From Geofilum rubicundum JCM 15548 (GTDB taxonomy: Bacteria; Bacteroidota; Bacteroidia; Bacteroidales; Marinilabiliaceae), in assembly GCF_000974365.1 (NCBI RefSeq), contig NZ_BAZW01000022.1:1-64000 (forward strand): a stretch of DNA of 64,000 nucleotides, read 5' to 3'. The notes under the pieces are model-generated. The model saw nothing but the letters and a program-made list of their open reading frames with translations, made no database searches and was not told the origin of the DNA. Each line of letters begins with the position of its first letter. Position 1 is the stretch's first letter. The translations under genes and the position numbers were made by a program. Below are positions 55,132-63,867 of the stretch, piece after piece.

Positions 55132-55155
55132 TGTACAGTACACCAATAACCACAC
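55132..55155 (-). promoter_or_regulatory. Conserved block upstream of the HMA-araC operon
   Basis: Near copy (22 of 24) of 48789-48812. It contains the perfect palindrome TGTACAGTACA (TGTAC/GTACA about one base). It lies 135 bp upstream of the HMA gene start and downstream of the second HYC_CC_PP gene. Confidence 0.45.
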
Positions 55156-55194
55156 TAAAATTTATAGTATGGAACCAAGTGTTCAGTCAAAAAA

Positions 55195-55623
55195 TCAAAT
55201 CAGGAAAGTTTGAAAAAGCACCTGAACGTCTTTTTCAAGGGGGCGAGAAATATATTCTGTTAAAAATTGGTGATTTGATTTTGGAAATAACTCCAATTTA
55301 AAACCTTCAAAAATAAAAGCTACGGCCAACTCAACATTAAAATCCGTTTGAGCAGTAGTTTTCACAAATTCATTGGTTAAATGAACCAGTTGATATTCAT
55401 TTTCACAGCATGGAAGTTCATCAAAACAAAATTCCTGAGAACTGTCTTTTTTTAATTCATCGTATGAATTATCAATATTGGGCATCTCACAACCCAAATG
55501 TATTTCACCCAAAAGAATCTTGGACTCTACGGAATCTCCACCGCAAAAGTGCGTCCCGATGGTCAAGTACAAATGACTTGCTAAAAGAACCAAAGACAAC
55601 AGTATGGATAAATACTTCTTCAT
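55195..55623 (-). CDS. HYC_CC_PP-family small secreted protein (copy 2)
   Basis: 142 aa, starting MKKYLSILLSLVLLASHLYL with a signal peptide. It has HFCGG, ELPCCENEY and a C-terminal RPLEKDVQVLFQTFLI; the terminal PP of the first copy is replaced by RP. It is the same length as copy 1 (48851-49279) and clearly paralogous, with identical C-terminal 14 residues and similar 3' flanking DNA. It is divergent from gpx, and its upstream region includes the OhrR-like palindromes. Confidence 0.8.
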   Translation of the reverse strand: MKKYLSILLSLVLLASHLYLTIGTHFCGGDSVESKILLGEIHLGCEMPNIDNSYDELKKDSSQEFCFDELPCCENEYQLVHLTNEFVKTTAQTDFNVELAVAFIFEGFKLELFPKSNHQFLTEYISRPLEKDVQVLFQTFLI

Positions 55624-55678
55624 GTATTGTAAAGGTATAAAAAATGATTGAGGGAAGCCAATCGATAATAATTATTTC

Positions 55679-55729
55679 ATATCGCTTGCGATATAAAATA
55701 AAACACCTATCTTTGTATCGCGAACGATA
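55679..55729 (+). promoter_or_regulatory. gpx promoter overlapped by two OhrR/MarR-type operators
   Basis: Operator 1: ATATCGC-TT-GCGATAT (55679-55694), a perfect 7-2-7 palindrome. Operator 2: TATCGCGAACGATA (55716-55729), the same motif with one mismatch. A -33 TTG (55686-55688) lies inside operator 1, and the -7 box TATCTTTG (55708-55715) abuts operator 2, with a 19-nt spacer. A bound repressor would cover both promoter elements. The MarR/OhrR gene just downstream is the likely binder. Confidence 0.72.
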
Positions 55730-55754
55730 TAAATAATTCTATAAACAAAAGAAG

Positions 55755-56237
55755 ATGAGCACGGCATTCTATTCATTTACAGCAGAAGATATTAAGGGAC
55801 AGGAAATCAGCATGGAAGCCTTTAAAGGCAAAACCGTATTGGTGGTCAACACCGCCAGCAAATGTGGCTTCACTAACCAGTTTGAGGGACTCGAAGCGCT
55901 TTACGAAAAATACAGGGACAAAGGACTGGTTGTTCTGGGTTTTCCCTGCAACCAGTTTGCCAATCAGGAACCCGGGGATGAGCAGTCCATTCAAAAGGGT
56001 TGTGTACTGGATTATGGCATCACCTTTCCCATGTTCCAGAAAGTGGAGGTCAACGGTGACAATGCCCATCCGCTTTACAAATACCTAAAAAGTGAACTCA
56101 CTGGTTTATTTGGTGGTAAAGTCAAATGGAATTTCACCAAGTTCCTAATTGATGGCAATGGGCAGCCGGTCAAGCGTTTCTCACCTTATTACAAACCGGA
56201 GAACATTGAACAATACATCAAGAACCTCATCAACTAA
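55755..56237 (+). CDS. gpx: Glutathione peroxidase family protein (Cys type)
   Basis: 160 aa. The catalytic motif NTASKCGFTNQFEGLEALYE has Cys where mammalian enzymes have Sec. GFPCNQFANQEPGDE carries the Gln and the second Cys, and VKWNFTKFLIDGNGQ the Trp-Asn-Phe. It detoxifies peroxides, in bacteria usually with thioredoxin. The start MSTAFYSFTAEDIKG is well placed. The upstream region has a promoter with two OhrR-like operators, and an OhrR gene follows, so induction by organic peroxides is likely. Confidence 0.95.
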   Translation: MSTAFYSFTAEDIKGQEISMEAFKGKTVLVVNTASKCGFTNQFEGLEALYEKYRDKGLVVLGFPCNQFANQEPGDEQSIQKGCVLDYGITFPMFQKVEVNGDNAHPLYKYLKSELTGLFGGKVKWNFTKFLIDGNGQPVKRFSPYYKPENIEQYIKNLIN

Positions 56238-56339
56238 AAAAACATAAGCGAGCTTCCAAAGAATAATCAGCCATGACTGTGGAACGCCACTGTACTGCCG
56301 AAAAATCAGAAAACGTTCGGCACACAGGGCGTTCTTTTA

Positions 56340-56347
56340 TATTTTTG
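56340..56347 (+). promoter_or_regulatory. Candidate -7 box for the MarR/OhrR gene
   Basis: TATTTTTG matches TAnnTTTG, 17 bp upstream of the ATG at 56365. No -33 element is clear, and the gene might also be read through from gpx. Confidence 0.4.
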
Positions 56348-56364
56348 CCGCAAACTATGTATTT

Positions 56365-56814
56365 ATGTCACACGAGCAACTCAAATTAAGTAACCAGCTG
56401 TGTTTTCCGGTGTATGCTGCTTCCCGACTCATTATCCGGGAGTATCAGCCCATGCTGGATAAGCTCAACATCACCTATCCGCAATATTTGGCTTTACTGG
56501 TACTCTGGGAAGAAGACGGGCAGACTGTGAATCAAATTGCCCACAAGCTCATTCTCAACACCAACACCATAACGCCACTACTAAAACGGATGGAGACGCA
56601 AGGACTCATCATCCGCTACCGATCGTCCGAAGACAGCCGTAAAGTGATGATCACCCTCACCCCAAAAGGTCGCGAAATGGAAAAAGAAGCCGCCTGCATT
56701 CCCGAACAGCTCATTAAGGGATTTCAAAACAGCACCATGTCGGTTGAAAAACTTCTCAACTTAAAAAAGCAATTGCATCAATTGATCGACTTGTTAACAA
56801 GACAAGACCGCTAA
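56365..56814 (+). CDS. OhrR-like MarR-family regulator
   Basis: 149 aa. The N-terminus LKLSNQLCFPVYAASRLIIR has the redox-active Cys at about residue 12 in the OhrR position, with Tyr nearby. The winged helix spans residues ~45-110 (YPQYLALLVLWEEDGQTVNQ, KLILNTNTITPLLKRMETQG, RSSEDSRKVMITLTPKG). OhrR proteins release DNA when the Cys is oxidised by organic peroxides. It probably represses gpx through the palindromes at 55679-55729. Its stop overlaps the convergent exchanger's stop by 4 bp. Confidence 0.9.
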   Translation: MSHEQLKLSNQLCFPVYAASRLIIREYQPMLDKLNITYPQYLALLVLWEEDGQTVNQIAHKLILNTNTITPLLKRMETQGLIIRYRSSEDSRKVMITLTPKGREMEKEAACIPEQLIKGFQNSTMSVEKLLNLKKQLHQLIDLLTRQDR

Positions 56815-57766
56815 TTGCGCAGGGCCACGTAAACAAGATAGGCCAGGTAAACGGTCAGCAGAATAAAAGCCTCCCAGCGATCGAGTCGCCGCTTACCTCC
56901 GGTAAACATCGCTACCAACAGCAACACCGTCCCTGCTAAAAGCAAAAGCAAATCATGGTTGAAAGCCGTTGAATACGCCATGGGGCGAATCATGGCTGAA
57001 GTTCCTAAAATCAAAAAGATATTAAAGATATTGGAACCAATCACATTACCAATGGCCATATCGGCACTCTTCTTACGAATGGCCACCAGAGAAGTCACCA
57101 ATTCCGGGAGGGAAGTGCCCATGGCCACGATGGTCAGTCCAATCACCTTTTCGCTGACATGAAACAGGCGGGCCAAATCAACCGCCGAGTTGACCACCCA
57201 GCGTCCGCCAAGAATCAATACTACCAAACCACCCAATACAGCCAGGACCGCAAGACTCGTCTTCATGACGCTTCACCGCCTTCCTCCTCCCCTTCCGAAC
57301 GCTTCATGCTTTTAAAAACGTAGAACAGAAAAAGAACGAAACAGACTAGAAAAGCAAGGGCATCCCATCTTCCAATGCGCAATTCCTGACCACTAATAAA
57401 AAACTCATTGGCCAATAAAAGTAACAGTACGGCAGCGCCCAATGATATTGGAATTTCTTTTCGGATGGTACTGACCTGCACGCTCAAAGGAGCAATAATG
57501 CCGGTAATACCTAATATAACGAAGAGGTTAAAATTGTTACTCCCTATAACGTTTCCCAGAGCAATTTCAGGATGTTGGTTGACGGCAGCTAAAACACTGA
57601 CTACCAATTCAGGCGCAGAAGTCCCAAAAGCCACTACCGTTAGTCCGATAACCAATTCGGATATACCGTATTTGCGGGCAATAGAAGAAGCCCCACTCAC
57701 CAGCCAGTCGCCACCCTTCACCAGCATTACCAAGCCAATCACCAACATCAAAATCGAAAGTCCCAT
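56811..57766 (-). CDS. Na+/Ca2+ exchanger (CaCA family, YrbG-like), one frameshift or split
   Basis: 318 aa if one base is restored near 57266. Two homologous Na_Ca_ex halves: the first (MGLSILMLVIGLVMLVKGGD, VAFGTSAPELVVSVLA, ALGNVIGSNNFNLFVILG) and the second (LVVLILGGRWVVNSAVDLAR, AMGTSLPELVTSLVA, AIGNVIGSNIFNIFLILG). Both GT/S-x-PE and GN-x-IGSN motifs are intact in each half. As read, the first half stops in TCATGA, where ATG starts the second half in another frame, so two coupled half-proteins are possible. The combined length is the family norm, and a one-base deletion is the simpler view. Confidence 0.85.
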
Positions 57767-57842
57767 AACATGCCTTGAATTAATTGGCGCGAAATTACCA
57801 CCTTTACAGAAATATTATTGAAATTAGCTGAAAAATAATTCT

Positions 57843-58977
57843 ATGTCGGCAAAAATCCGCAAATCCATCGGAAAAATAAAAGGTCTGTTACCCACCCCCA
57901 CTATACGCAAGGCCCAACGTAAACCTCCGGGACAGGCGCCCGGAACGGTGCTTCATACTGGCACGCAGAAGCTGGACAAGGTTCTCATAACGGTGCACGA
58001 CTTTACCGAAACGCACTTCGAGAGCATTCCCATTACCGAGATAGAAAAATCAGCGCCCTATTTGAGCGACAGCTCCAAGACCTGGATACAGGTACGTGGT
58101 CTGCACGATATCGATACTTTAAAAAAAGTGTGGGACTTCTTCGACCTGCACCCATTGATACAGGAAGACATTGTCAGTATTAGCCAGCGCCCCAAAGTAG
58201 AACCTACGGAGAAGTGATTTTCATTGTCATGCGAATGATAGCAGCCCATAACAATGGCGGAGAAATGTTCAAGTCGGAACAAATCAGTTTTGTTTTGGGC
58301 AGCAACTTTATCCTTTCGTTCCAGGAGAGCGATGAGCCCATTTTTGAGCCCGTACTTAAGCGGCTGGAGACAACGGGCACGAGGCTTCGCCGACTGGGCG
58401 TCGATTATCTGGCCTATGCCTTACTCGACAATGTGGTGGATCATTATTTTTCGGCCCTCGACCAGATAGGCGAGTCCATTGAGTCCATTGAAGAACTGGT
58501 CATCACCAACCCAAGCCCGAGCATCTTCAGAACATCCATTCCATGCGGCGCGACCTGATCTATTTCCGGAAATCCGTCTGGTCCCTGCGCGACGGCATCA
58601 ACAGTCTCCTCCGCGATGAAACGCCCCTCATCAGCAATGAAGTCAAAGTCTTTTTGAGAGACGTTTACGATCACGTCGTGCAGGTCATCGACAGCATTGA
58701 GAACCAGCGGGAAATGGTTTACAGTCTGTACGACATGTACATGTCGGCCCTCAGTAACCGCATGAACGAAGTCATGAAAGTCCTCACCATCATTGCCACC
58801 ATATTCATCCCCCTCACCTTCATCGCCGGCATCTACGGCATGAACTTCAACCCCGAAGCCAGCCGCTGGAACATGCCCGAACTCAGCTGGCCATGGGGCT
58901 ACCCGGCCGTCATGGTGCTCATGCTCATCCTGGGTCTGCTCATGGTTGTTTACTTTAAGAAGAAAAGGTGGCTGTAA
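57843..58977 (+). CDS. corA: CorA-type Mg2+/Co2+ transporter (two frameshifts)
   Basis: 378 aa when two bases are restored (near 58201 and 58517). A large cytoplasmic N-terminal domain (KLDKVLITVHDFTETHFESI, HPLIQEDIVSISQRPKVE), long helices (LRRLGVDYLAYALLDNVVDH, MRRDLIYFRKSVWSLRDGIN) and two C-terminal TM helices with the pore motif YGMNF (Gly-Met-Asn) and a basic end KKKRWL. It carries Mg2+ and possibly Co2+/Ni2+ across the inner membrane. The breaks read GAACC for GAAACC and AGCCCG for AGCCCCG, both homopolymer shortening. Confidence 0.92.
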
Positions 58978-59012
58978 ATAAATAACTCCGCAAATCTTTG
59001 TATAAAAGGTTA

Positions 59013-59049
59013 CACAGAGATTCACGGAGCATTAAAAAGAATCATAGAG
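59013..59049. repeat. Helically phased CACAGAG repeat between convergent genes
   Basis: CACAGAG at 59013, CACGGAG at 59023 and CATAGAG at 59043: exact multiples of 10 bp. It is the reverse-strand relative of the CTCTGTG array at 17624-17651. Confidence 0.6.
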
Positions 59050-59059
59050 ACCATTTGCC

Positions 59060-61540
59060 TTACACAAACAAATTCAGTCCGGCCGTCTCTGTCCTTTCAA
59101 GATAGCTGGCCACGCCACCAATCTCCACGCCATCGATGAGTTCTTCGGCTTTAACCCCCATGACGTCCATCGACATTTGGCAGGCGACAAATTCAACGCC
59201 GTTGTCCATGGCCGACTGGATCATGTTCTCAAGGGTGTCCACATGTTTGTTTTTCATCACCATGCGCATCATCTTACTGCCCATACCGGCCATATTCATT
59301 TTTGACAAGCCCAGTTTCTTGCTCGATTTGGGCATCATCATACCAAACATTTTGCCAAACAGGTCCTTGTTCACGGCCGGACCTTGGTCTTTCTTGATCA
59401 CGTTCAAGCCCCAGAAGGTGAAGAAGATGGTCACTTTTTTGCCCGAGGCCACCGCACCGTTGGCAATGACGAAGGTGGCCAAAGCCTTATCCAAATCATC
59501 ACTGAAACAAACCAGCGTAGCGCCGTTGTGGTCGGGAGAACTGCCAGTCGACCGCGCATCTCTGGCCTTGCCCTTCCGCACCACGGCGGTAATTTCTCCA
59601 CCATCCTGCGTCACTTCAACCAACTCATTTCCGGTGACATTGGCCCAGGCCTGAACGTCCTTGTAGAATCCGGCATCCGAAGCCGTAATTTTGAGGGTTT
59701 CGCCCACGGCCATGGTGTCAATCGACTGCTTCAATTTAAGTACCGGGCCGGGACACTGCAAACCACAGGCATTGACGACTTTCAAATCGCCCACGGCTAT
59801 TTGCGGTACACCCGCTTTCTTCTTTACCCCCTGATAAATATGGTCGTCATGCCCAATATAGTCATTGGCAAAAATATCCTCGTTACTCTGTTTCTGTGTG
59901 GCCGTCTCATAAGTCTTCAGGCCGCCCGAAAGATTATACACCTCTTCAAATCCGTGCTGCGACAAGATGCGGCAAGCCACATGGGCCCGCAGTCCCACCC
60001 CACAAAAAGGCACCACCTTTTTGTCCCTGGGAATTTCATCCAAATGATCACGCAATTCATCCAAAGGAATGTGCACAGCGCCTTCCATAGAACCCAATTG
60101 GTACTCATCAGGTGTGCGGATATCCAGTAAGTAATACTCACCATCTGAATCCGCCGATATCTCGCGCCATGACACCATTTTAGTCACCCCTTCCAAAATA
60201 TTCTGGGCCACCATACCGGCAATGTTCACCGGATCTTTGGCCGAGGCAAAAGGTGGCGCATAGGCATGTTCAATTTCAGCCAGATCATAAACCGTTGCCC
60301 CATGTTGGATGGCCGTGGAAAACAGATCGATGCGCTTGTCCACCCCATCATATCCCACTATCTGGGCACCCAGCAGGCGACCATCTTCAGGCGAAAAAGA
60401 AATCTTTACGGTCATGGGCAAGGCACCCGGATAATAACCCGCATGCGAGGAAGCATGGGTAATGGAATCGGTGTGCGGAATATTCAGCTTTCCCAACATT
60501 TTTCCGGGAACGCCCGTCGATGCCACGGTCAAATCAAACACCTTGGCAATGGCTGTATTCACCGAACCTTTATAGACCCGGTGGTGACCCTTGACCAGAT
60601 TATCGGCCAAAATGCGTCCCTGCTTATTGGCCGGTCCTGCCAAATAAGTAATCATTTTAGTTTGGGTAATGGGATTGGTAAACTCAATGGCATCCCCCAC
60701 CGCATAGATGTGCTCGTCCGAAGTCTGCAAAAACTCATTGACCACGATACCCCCGGTCTGTCCCAACTCCAGCCCGGCCGCTTTGGCCAGGCGACTATCG
60801 GGCCGCACCCCGATGGAAAGGATGACCATATCCGTTTCAATCTTTCGCGTGGTGTTCAGCGTGACTTCCAGTCGGCCCTTAGACTTTGAAAAGGAAGAGA
60901 CCGCTGTATTCAGGAAAAACTCCACATGCTTGGTCTTCAAATGCTGGTGCACCAAAGCCGCCATCGAATAATCCAGGGGCGTCATCACCTGTTCGGCCAT
61001 CTCCACAATGGTCACATCCAGTCCGGCCTGATGCAGGTTCTCCGCCATTTCCAGGCCAATGAATCCGGCTCCCACAACCACCGCATGTCGTGGCTTACGC
61101 TCCTCTATGTATTGTTTGATTTTATCGGTATCCGGTACATTGCGCAGGGTGAAAATACCCTCCTGGTGAATACCCGGCAGTGGTGGTTTCACGGGCTCAG
61201 CACCTGGAGAAAGCACCAGCTTATCGTAGCTCTCGGTGTACACCTCACCGGTCCGCAAGTTCTTCACCTCCACCTTTTTTTCAGCCGGATGGATGGCCGT
61301 CACCTCCGACAGATTGCGCACATCCAGATTAAAGCGCTGGCCAAAAGTCTCGGGGGTCTGGACAAACAAATTGTCCCTGTCCTCAATGGTACCCCCAATA
61401 TAATAGGGCAAGCCGCAATTGGCGTAGGAGATATATTCTCCCCGCTCAAACATAACAATCTCGCAATTCTCATCCAAACGCCGCAAGCGTGCGGCTGTTG
61501 TGGCACCTCCTGCCACACCGCCAATAATCAGGTACTTCAT
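59060..61540 (-). CDS. CoA-disulfide reductase fused to rhodanese, TusA and DsrE domains
   Basis: 826 aa, four modules. Residues ~1-310: FAD/NAD(P)H oxidoreductase (IIGGVAGGATTAARLRRLDE; active Cys in SYANCGLPYYIGG; VVVGAGFIGLEMAENLHQAG). ~330-445: dimerisation domain (VASTGVPGKMLGKL). ~455-550: rhodanese with the active-site loop VVPFCGVGLRAHV. ~590-660: TusA/SirA with ACGLQCPGPVLKLKQSI. ~670-826: DsrE/DsrF-like (LVCFSDDLDKALATFVIANG, KKLGLSKMNMAGMGSKMM). It probably moves sulfane sulfur from a persulfide through rhodanese and TusA, using NAD(P)H and CoA thiols. The start MKYLIIGGVAGG is certain. A TAnnTTTG box lies 89 bp upstream. Confidence 0.94.
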   Translation of the reverse strand: MKYLIIGGVAGGATTAARLRRLDENCEIVMFERGEYISYANCGLPYYIGGTIEDRDNLFVQTPETFGQRFNLDVRNLSEVTAIHPAEKKVEVKNLRTGEVYTESYDKLVLSPGAEPVKPPLPGIHQEGIFTLRNVPDTDKIKQYIEERKPRHAVVVGAGFIGLEMAENLHQAGLDVTIVEMAEQVMTPLDYSMAALVHQHLKTKHVEFFLNTAVSSFSKSKGRLEVTLNTTRKIETDMVILSIGVRPDSRLAKAAGLELGQTGGIVVNEFLQTSDEHIYAVGDAIEFTNPITQTKMITYLAGPANKQGRILADNLVKGHHRVYKGSVNTAIAKVFDLTVASTGVPGKMLGKLNIPHTDSITHASSHAGYYPGALPMTVKISFSPEDGRLLGAQIVGYDGVDKRIDLFSTAIQHGATVYDLAEIEHAYAPPFASAKDPVNIAGMVAQNILEGVTKMVSWREISADSDGEYYLLDIRTPDEYQLGSMEGAVHIPLDELRDHLDEIPRDKKVVPFCGVGLRAHVACRILSQHGFEEVYNLSGGLKTYETATQKQSNEDIFANDYIGHDDHIYQGVKKKAGVPQIAVGDLKVVNACGLQCPGPVLKLKQSIDTMAVGETLKITASDAGFYKDVQAWANVTGNELVEVTQDGGEITAVVRKGKARDARSTGSSPDHNGATLVCFSDDLDKALATFVIANGAVASGKKVTIFFTFWGLNVIKKDQGPAVNKDLFGKMFGMMMPKSSKKLGLSKMNMAGMGSKMMRMVMKNKHVDTLENMIQSAMDNGVEFVACQMSMDVMGVKAEELIDGVEIGGVASYLERTETAGLNLFV

Positions 61541-61628
61541 CTATATCCATTTAATTGTTTCTTGTCTACAATACATCCACTCTTCGATATATTGTTCTGT
61601 TTACCTATATATCTTTTTAGATGTTTTG

Positions 61629-61636
61629 CAAATGTA
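61629..61636 (-). promoter_or_regulatory. Candidate -7 box for the sulfur-transfer fusion gene
   Basis: TACATTTG on the minus strand, 89 bp upstream of the start at 61540. No TTG at a good -33 distance is seen. Confidence 0.45.
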
Positions 61637-61833
61637 CATGATTACAGAAAAAAATACGTAATAAATGCCGGCTTTAACCTCTTTTTTGATTTATGGACAA
61701 TTGTAAAGACCCATTCTGGTCTATCCGAAAACCTTCTAAGGGCACCTGATGAACCGACTGCCAAGATGCAACAATAACTGCGGACCAACCGAACCATCAT
61801 AAAAACAAAAGCAGAAGTGCCTGCTTCCCGACC

Positions 61834-61884
61834 TACAAAAAACCACCCTTGCTCAGGGACTTTCAGTCCATCAGCAAGGGTGGT
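61834..61884 (-). terminator. Intrinsic terminator after the aldolase gene
   Basis: 13-bp perfect stem AACCACCCTTGCT (61840-61852) / AGCAAGGGTGGTT (61872-61884). Its 19-base loop contains a further pairing, GGACT/AGTCC. The A run at 61836-61840 gives the U tract for leftward transcripts. Confidence 0.85.
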
Positions 61885-61930
61885 TCATCTCATGAATTCA
61901 AGGGGTATCTAAGCGCCCCAGCGAAAAGAA

Positions 61931-63004
61931 TCAGGCCACCGTAATGGCATCATTGAGGTAAACATCCTGAATTAAATGCAGCAATTCAATGCCTTCTCCC
62001 ATCGGTCTCTGAAAGGCTTTACGTCCGGATATCAGTCCGCACCCACCGGCCCTCTTATTGATGACAGCGGTTTTGGCCGCTTCGGCAAAATCACTGCTAC
62101 CCGAAGAGGCGCCGCCGGAATTGATGAGGCCAATTTTTCCCATGTAGCAATTGGCGACCTGATAGCGACACAAATCAATGGGATTATCCGACACCATTTT
62201 TTTGTACATATCGGGATGTGTCTTGCCAAATTTCAAATCGCGGAATCCGCCGTTACAGGTAGGTAATTTTTGTTTAATAATATCTGCTTTAATGGTGACC
62301 CCCAAATGATTGGCCTGACCGGTTAGGTCGGCCGCCGTATGATAATCCTGTTCCTTGGTTTTAAAATCCCCATTTCTAAGGTAACACCATAAAACCGTAG
62401 CCATACCCAGTTCATGAGCCGCCTCAAAGGCCTCAGCCACCTCTGTCAACTGTCGGTTGGATTCCTTTGAACCAAAATAAATGGTGGCCCCTACAGCGGC
62501 AGCCCCTAAATTCCATGCCTCCTTAACTGTGCCAAACATGACCTGATCGTATTTATTGGGGTGGGTCAACAATTCATTGTGATTGAGCTTGACGATAAAG
62601 GGTATTTGATGGGCATACCTCCGGGCATGTAGTGCAAAGCCTCCGAAGGTGGTAACCACCGCATTACAGCCACCTTCCATGGCGAGTTTAATAATGTTCT
62701 CAGGATCAAAATAATCCGGATTGGGGGCAAACGAACTGCCTGCGGTATGCTCAATGCCCTGATCCACCGGCAAAACAGATAGGTAACCGGTACCACCTAA
62801 GCGGCCATGATTGTAAATCCGTGATAAATTAATCAGCACCGGAACATTTCTGTCACTCATGCCAAATACTTCATTGATGGTATTAGGTCCTGGAATATGT
62901 AAGCGCTCTCTGGATATTTTGGGTTGATCAAAAAAAAGCAGTGCTTCATCCTTACCCAATAGCTCCATAATCTTTTCCGTATTGTTCTCTTTGTTTTTCT
63001 TCAT
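61931..63004 (-). CDS. fbaB: Class I fructose-bisphosphate aldolase (FbaB/DhnA type)
   Basis: 357 aa from the ATG at 63004 ([20 protein letters not shown]). The frame opens 27 codons earlier, but that stretch is AT-rich and unlike the family. [60 protein letters not shown] and [20 protein letters not shown] are the FbaB/DhnA signature. It cleaves fructose-1,6-bisphosphate through a Schiff base in glycolysis. Class I archaeal-type aldolases are frequent in Bacteroidota. The terminator follows at 61834-61884. Confidence 0.93.
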   Translation of the reverse strand: MKKNKENNTEKIMELLGKDEALLFFDQPKISRERLHIPGPNTINEVFGMSDRNVPVLINLSRIYNHGRLGGTGYLSVLPVDQGIEHTAGSSFAPNPDYFDPENIIKLAMEGGCNAVVTTFGGFALHARRYAHQIPFIVKLNHNELLTHPNKYDQVMFGTVKEAWNLGAAAVGATIYFGSKESNRQLTEVAEAFEAAHELGMATVLWCYLRNGDFKTKEQDYHTAADLTGQANHLGVTIKADIIKQKLPTCNGGFRDLKFGKTHPDMYKKMVSDNPIDLCRYQVANCYMGKIGLINSGGASSGSSDFAEAAKTAVINKRAGGCGLISGRKAFQRPMGEGIELLHLIQDVYLNDAITVA

Positions 63005-63171
63005 CTTGATTAGTTTATTGTATTGAAAATCAATAACATTAATATCGGAAAATATTTTACCATTGTCAATAAACTCAGCATCCAAAATAAAGAGAAACTT
63101 TTTTACCGTCCCAACGTTTTAACCATAAGCCGACGCAGACCATCCATTCATTTGTAAACCATTAAAATCTG

Positions 63172-63576
63172 ATGAAACAACTATTATTTATTACCTTTCT
63201 GGCCATTCAACAATTGATTTTACCGGCACAAACCATCCAAGAGCTATCAGCTGAGGAAGCACACGCTTTTCTGGAAAAAGTCAACCCGGATACCCTGCTT
63301 ATTATTGATGGCAGGAGCAAAAAAATGTTTCAATCCGGTCATCTGCCCAATGCCATCAACATAGATGCCTATAAAAAAAACCTGGAAAAACAACTGACCG
63401 CCAAAGTCATCCCTCACAAGCACCTGTTCATATATTGTACCAGGTCGACACGCTCCGACTCCATTATCAACACCTTAACACTGCTGGGATATAAAGGCGA
63501 CATCCTCCAAATGAGTGATGGCATAACTGGTTGGAAAGAGCATGAATTTGAATGTATTGTTCCGGAACAAAAATAA
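63172..63576 (+). CDS. Secreted single-domain rhodanese-like protein
   Basis: 134 aa with a signal peptide (MKQLLFITFLAIQQLILPAQ). The rhodanese fold spans about residues 28-125: LLIIDGRSKKMFQSGHLPNA (CDC25/rhodanese entry), then the active Cys in LFIYCTRSTRSDS, and GYKGDILQMSDGITGWKEHE. The active loop Cys-Thr-Arg-Ser-Thr-Arg is charged, as in persulfide-carrying enzymes. It is probably periplasmic. It is divergent from the aldolase gene. Confidence 0.9.
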   Translation: MKQLLFITFLAIQQLILPAQTIQELSAEEAHAFLEKVNPDTLLIIDGRSKKMFQSGHLPNAINIDAYKKNLEKQLTAKVIPHKHLFIYCTRSTRSDSIINTLTLLGYKGDILQMSDGITGWKEHEFECIVPEQK

Positions 63577-63597
63577 CCAGCACCCACTAAAAAGCAA

Positions 63598-63625
63598 CAA
63601 AGGGCCGTCCGTGGACTGCCCTTTG
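63598..63625 (+). terminator. Possible hairpin after the rhodanese gene
   Basis: CAAAGGGC / GCCCTTTG stem, with inner GTCC/GGAC pairing. No U tract follows, so termination is uncertain. Confidence 0.4.
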
Positions 63626-63867
63626 TGACCTTCAACTTACCAAGAAAAAATAATTAAGCCATCGATTCTTTATTGTTGCTGCATGGCGCCCAATTTGGCA
63701 TCAATGGTTAGGTGTTGGCCATCTACATCTCCTATAAGAATCGTTTAATCACCATTAAAGATCTCTTAATCAACAAAAAAACCTACTTGGTTGAAAATAA
63801 AGCCTTTCACCCTTTACTTACAGCTTTTTTGTCTTACATTTAATACACAATAACCAACACTGCAGAA

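Larger units (their letters stand above)
61541..61930. other. Gene-free region between the sulfur-transfer gene and aldolase
   Basis: 390 bases. It holds the promoter for the leftward sulfur-transfer gene (61629-61636) and the terminator of the aldolase gene (61834-61884). No other signal is seen. Confidence 0.5.

Noticed and set aside
56811-57766. Two-subunit exchanger with coupled half-genes
   Set aside because: Possible, because of the ATGA overlap, but the full length, the one-base offset and the same-sign shifts elsewhere favour one gene with a missing base.
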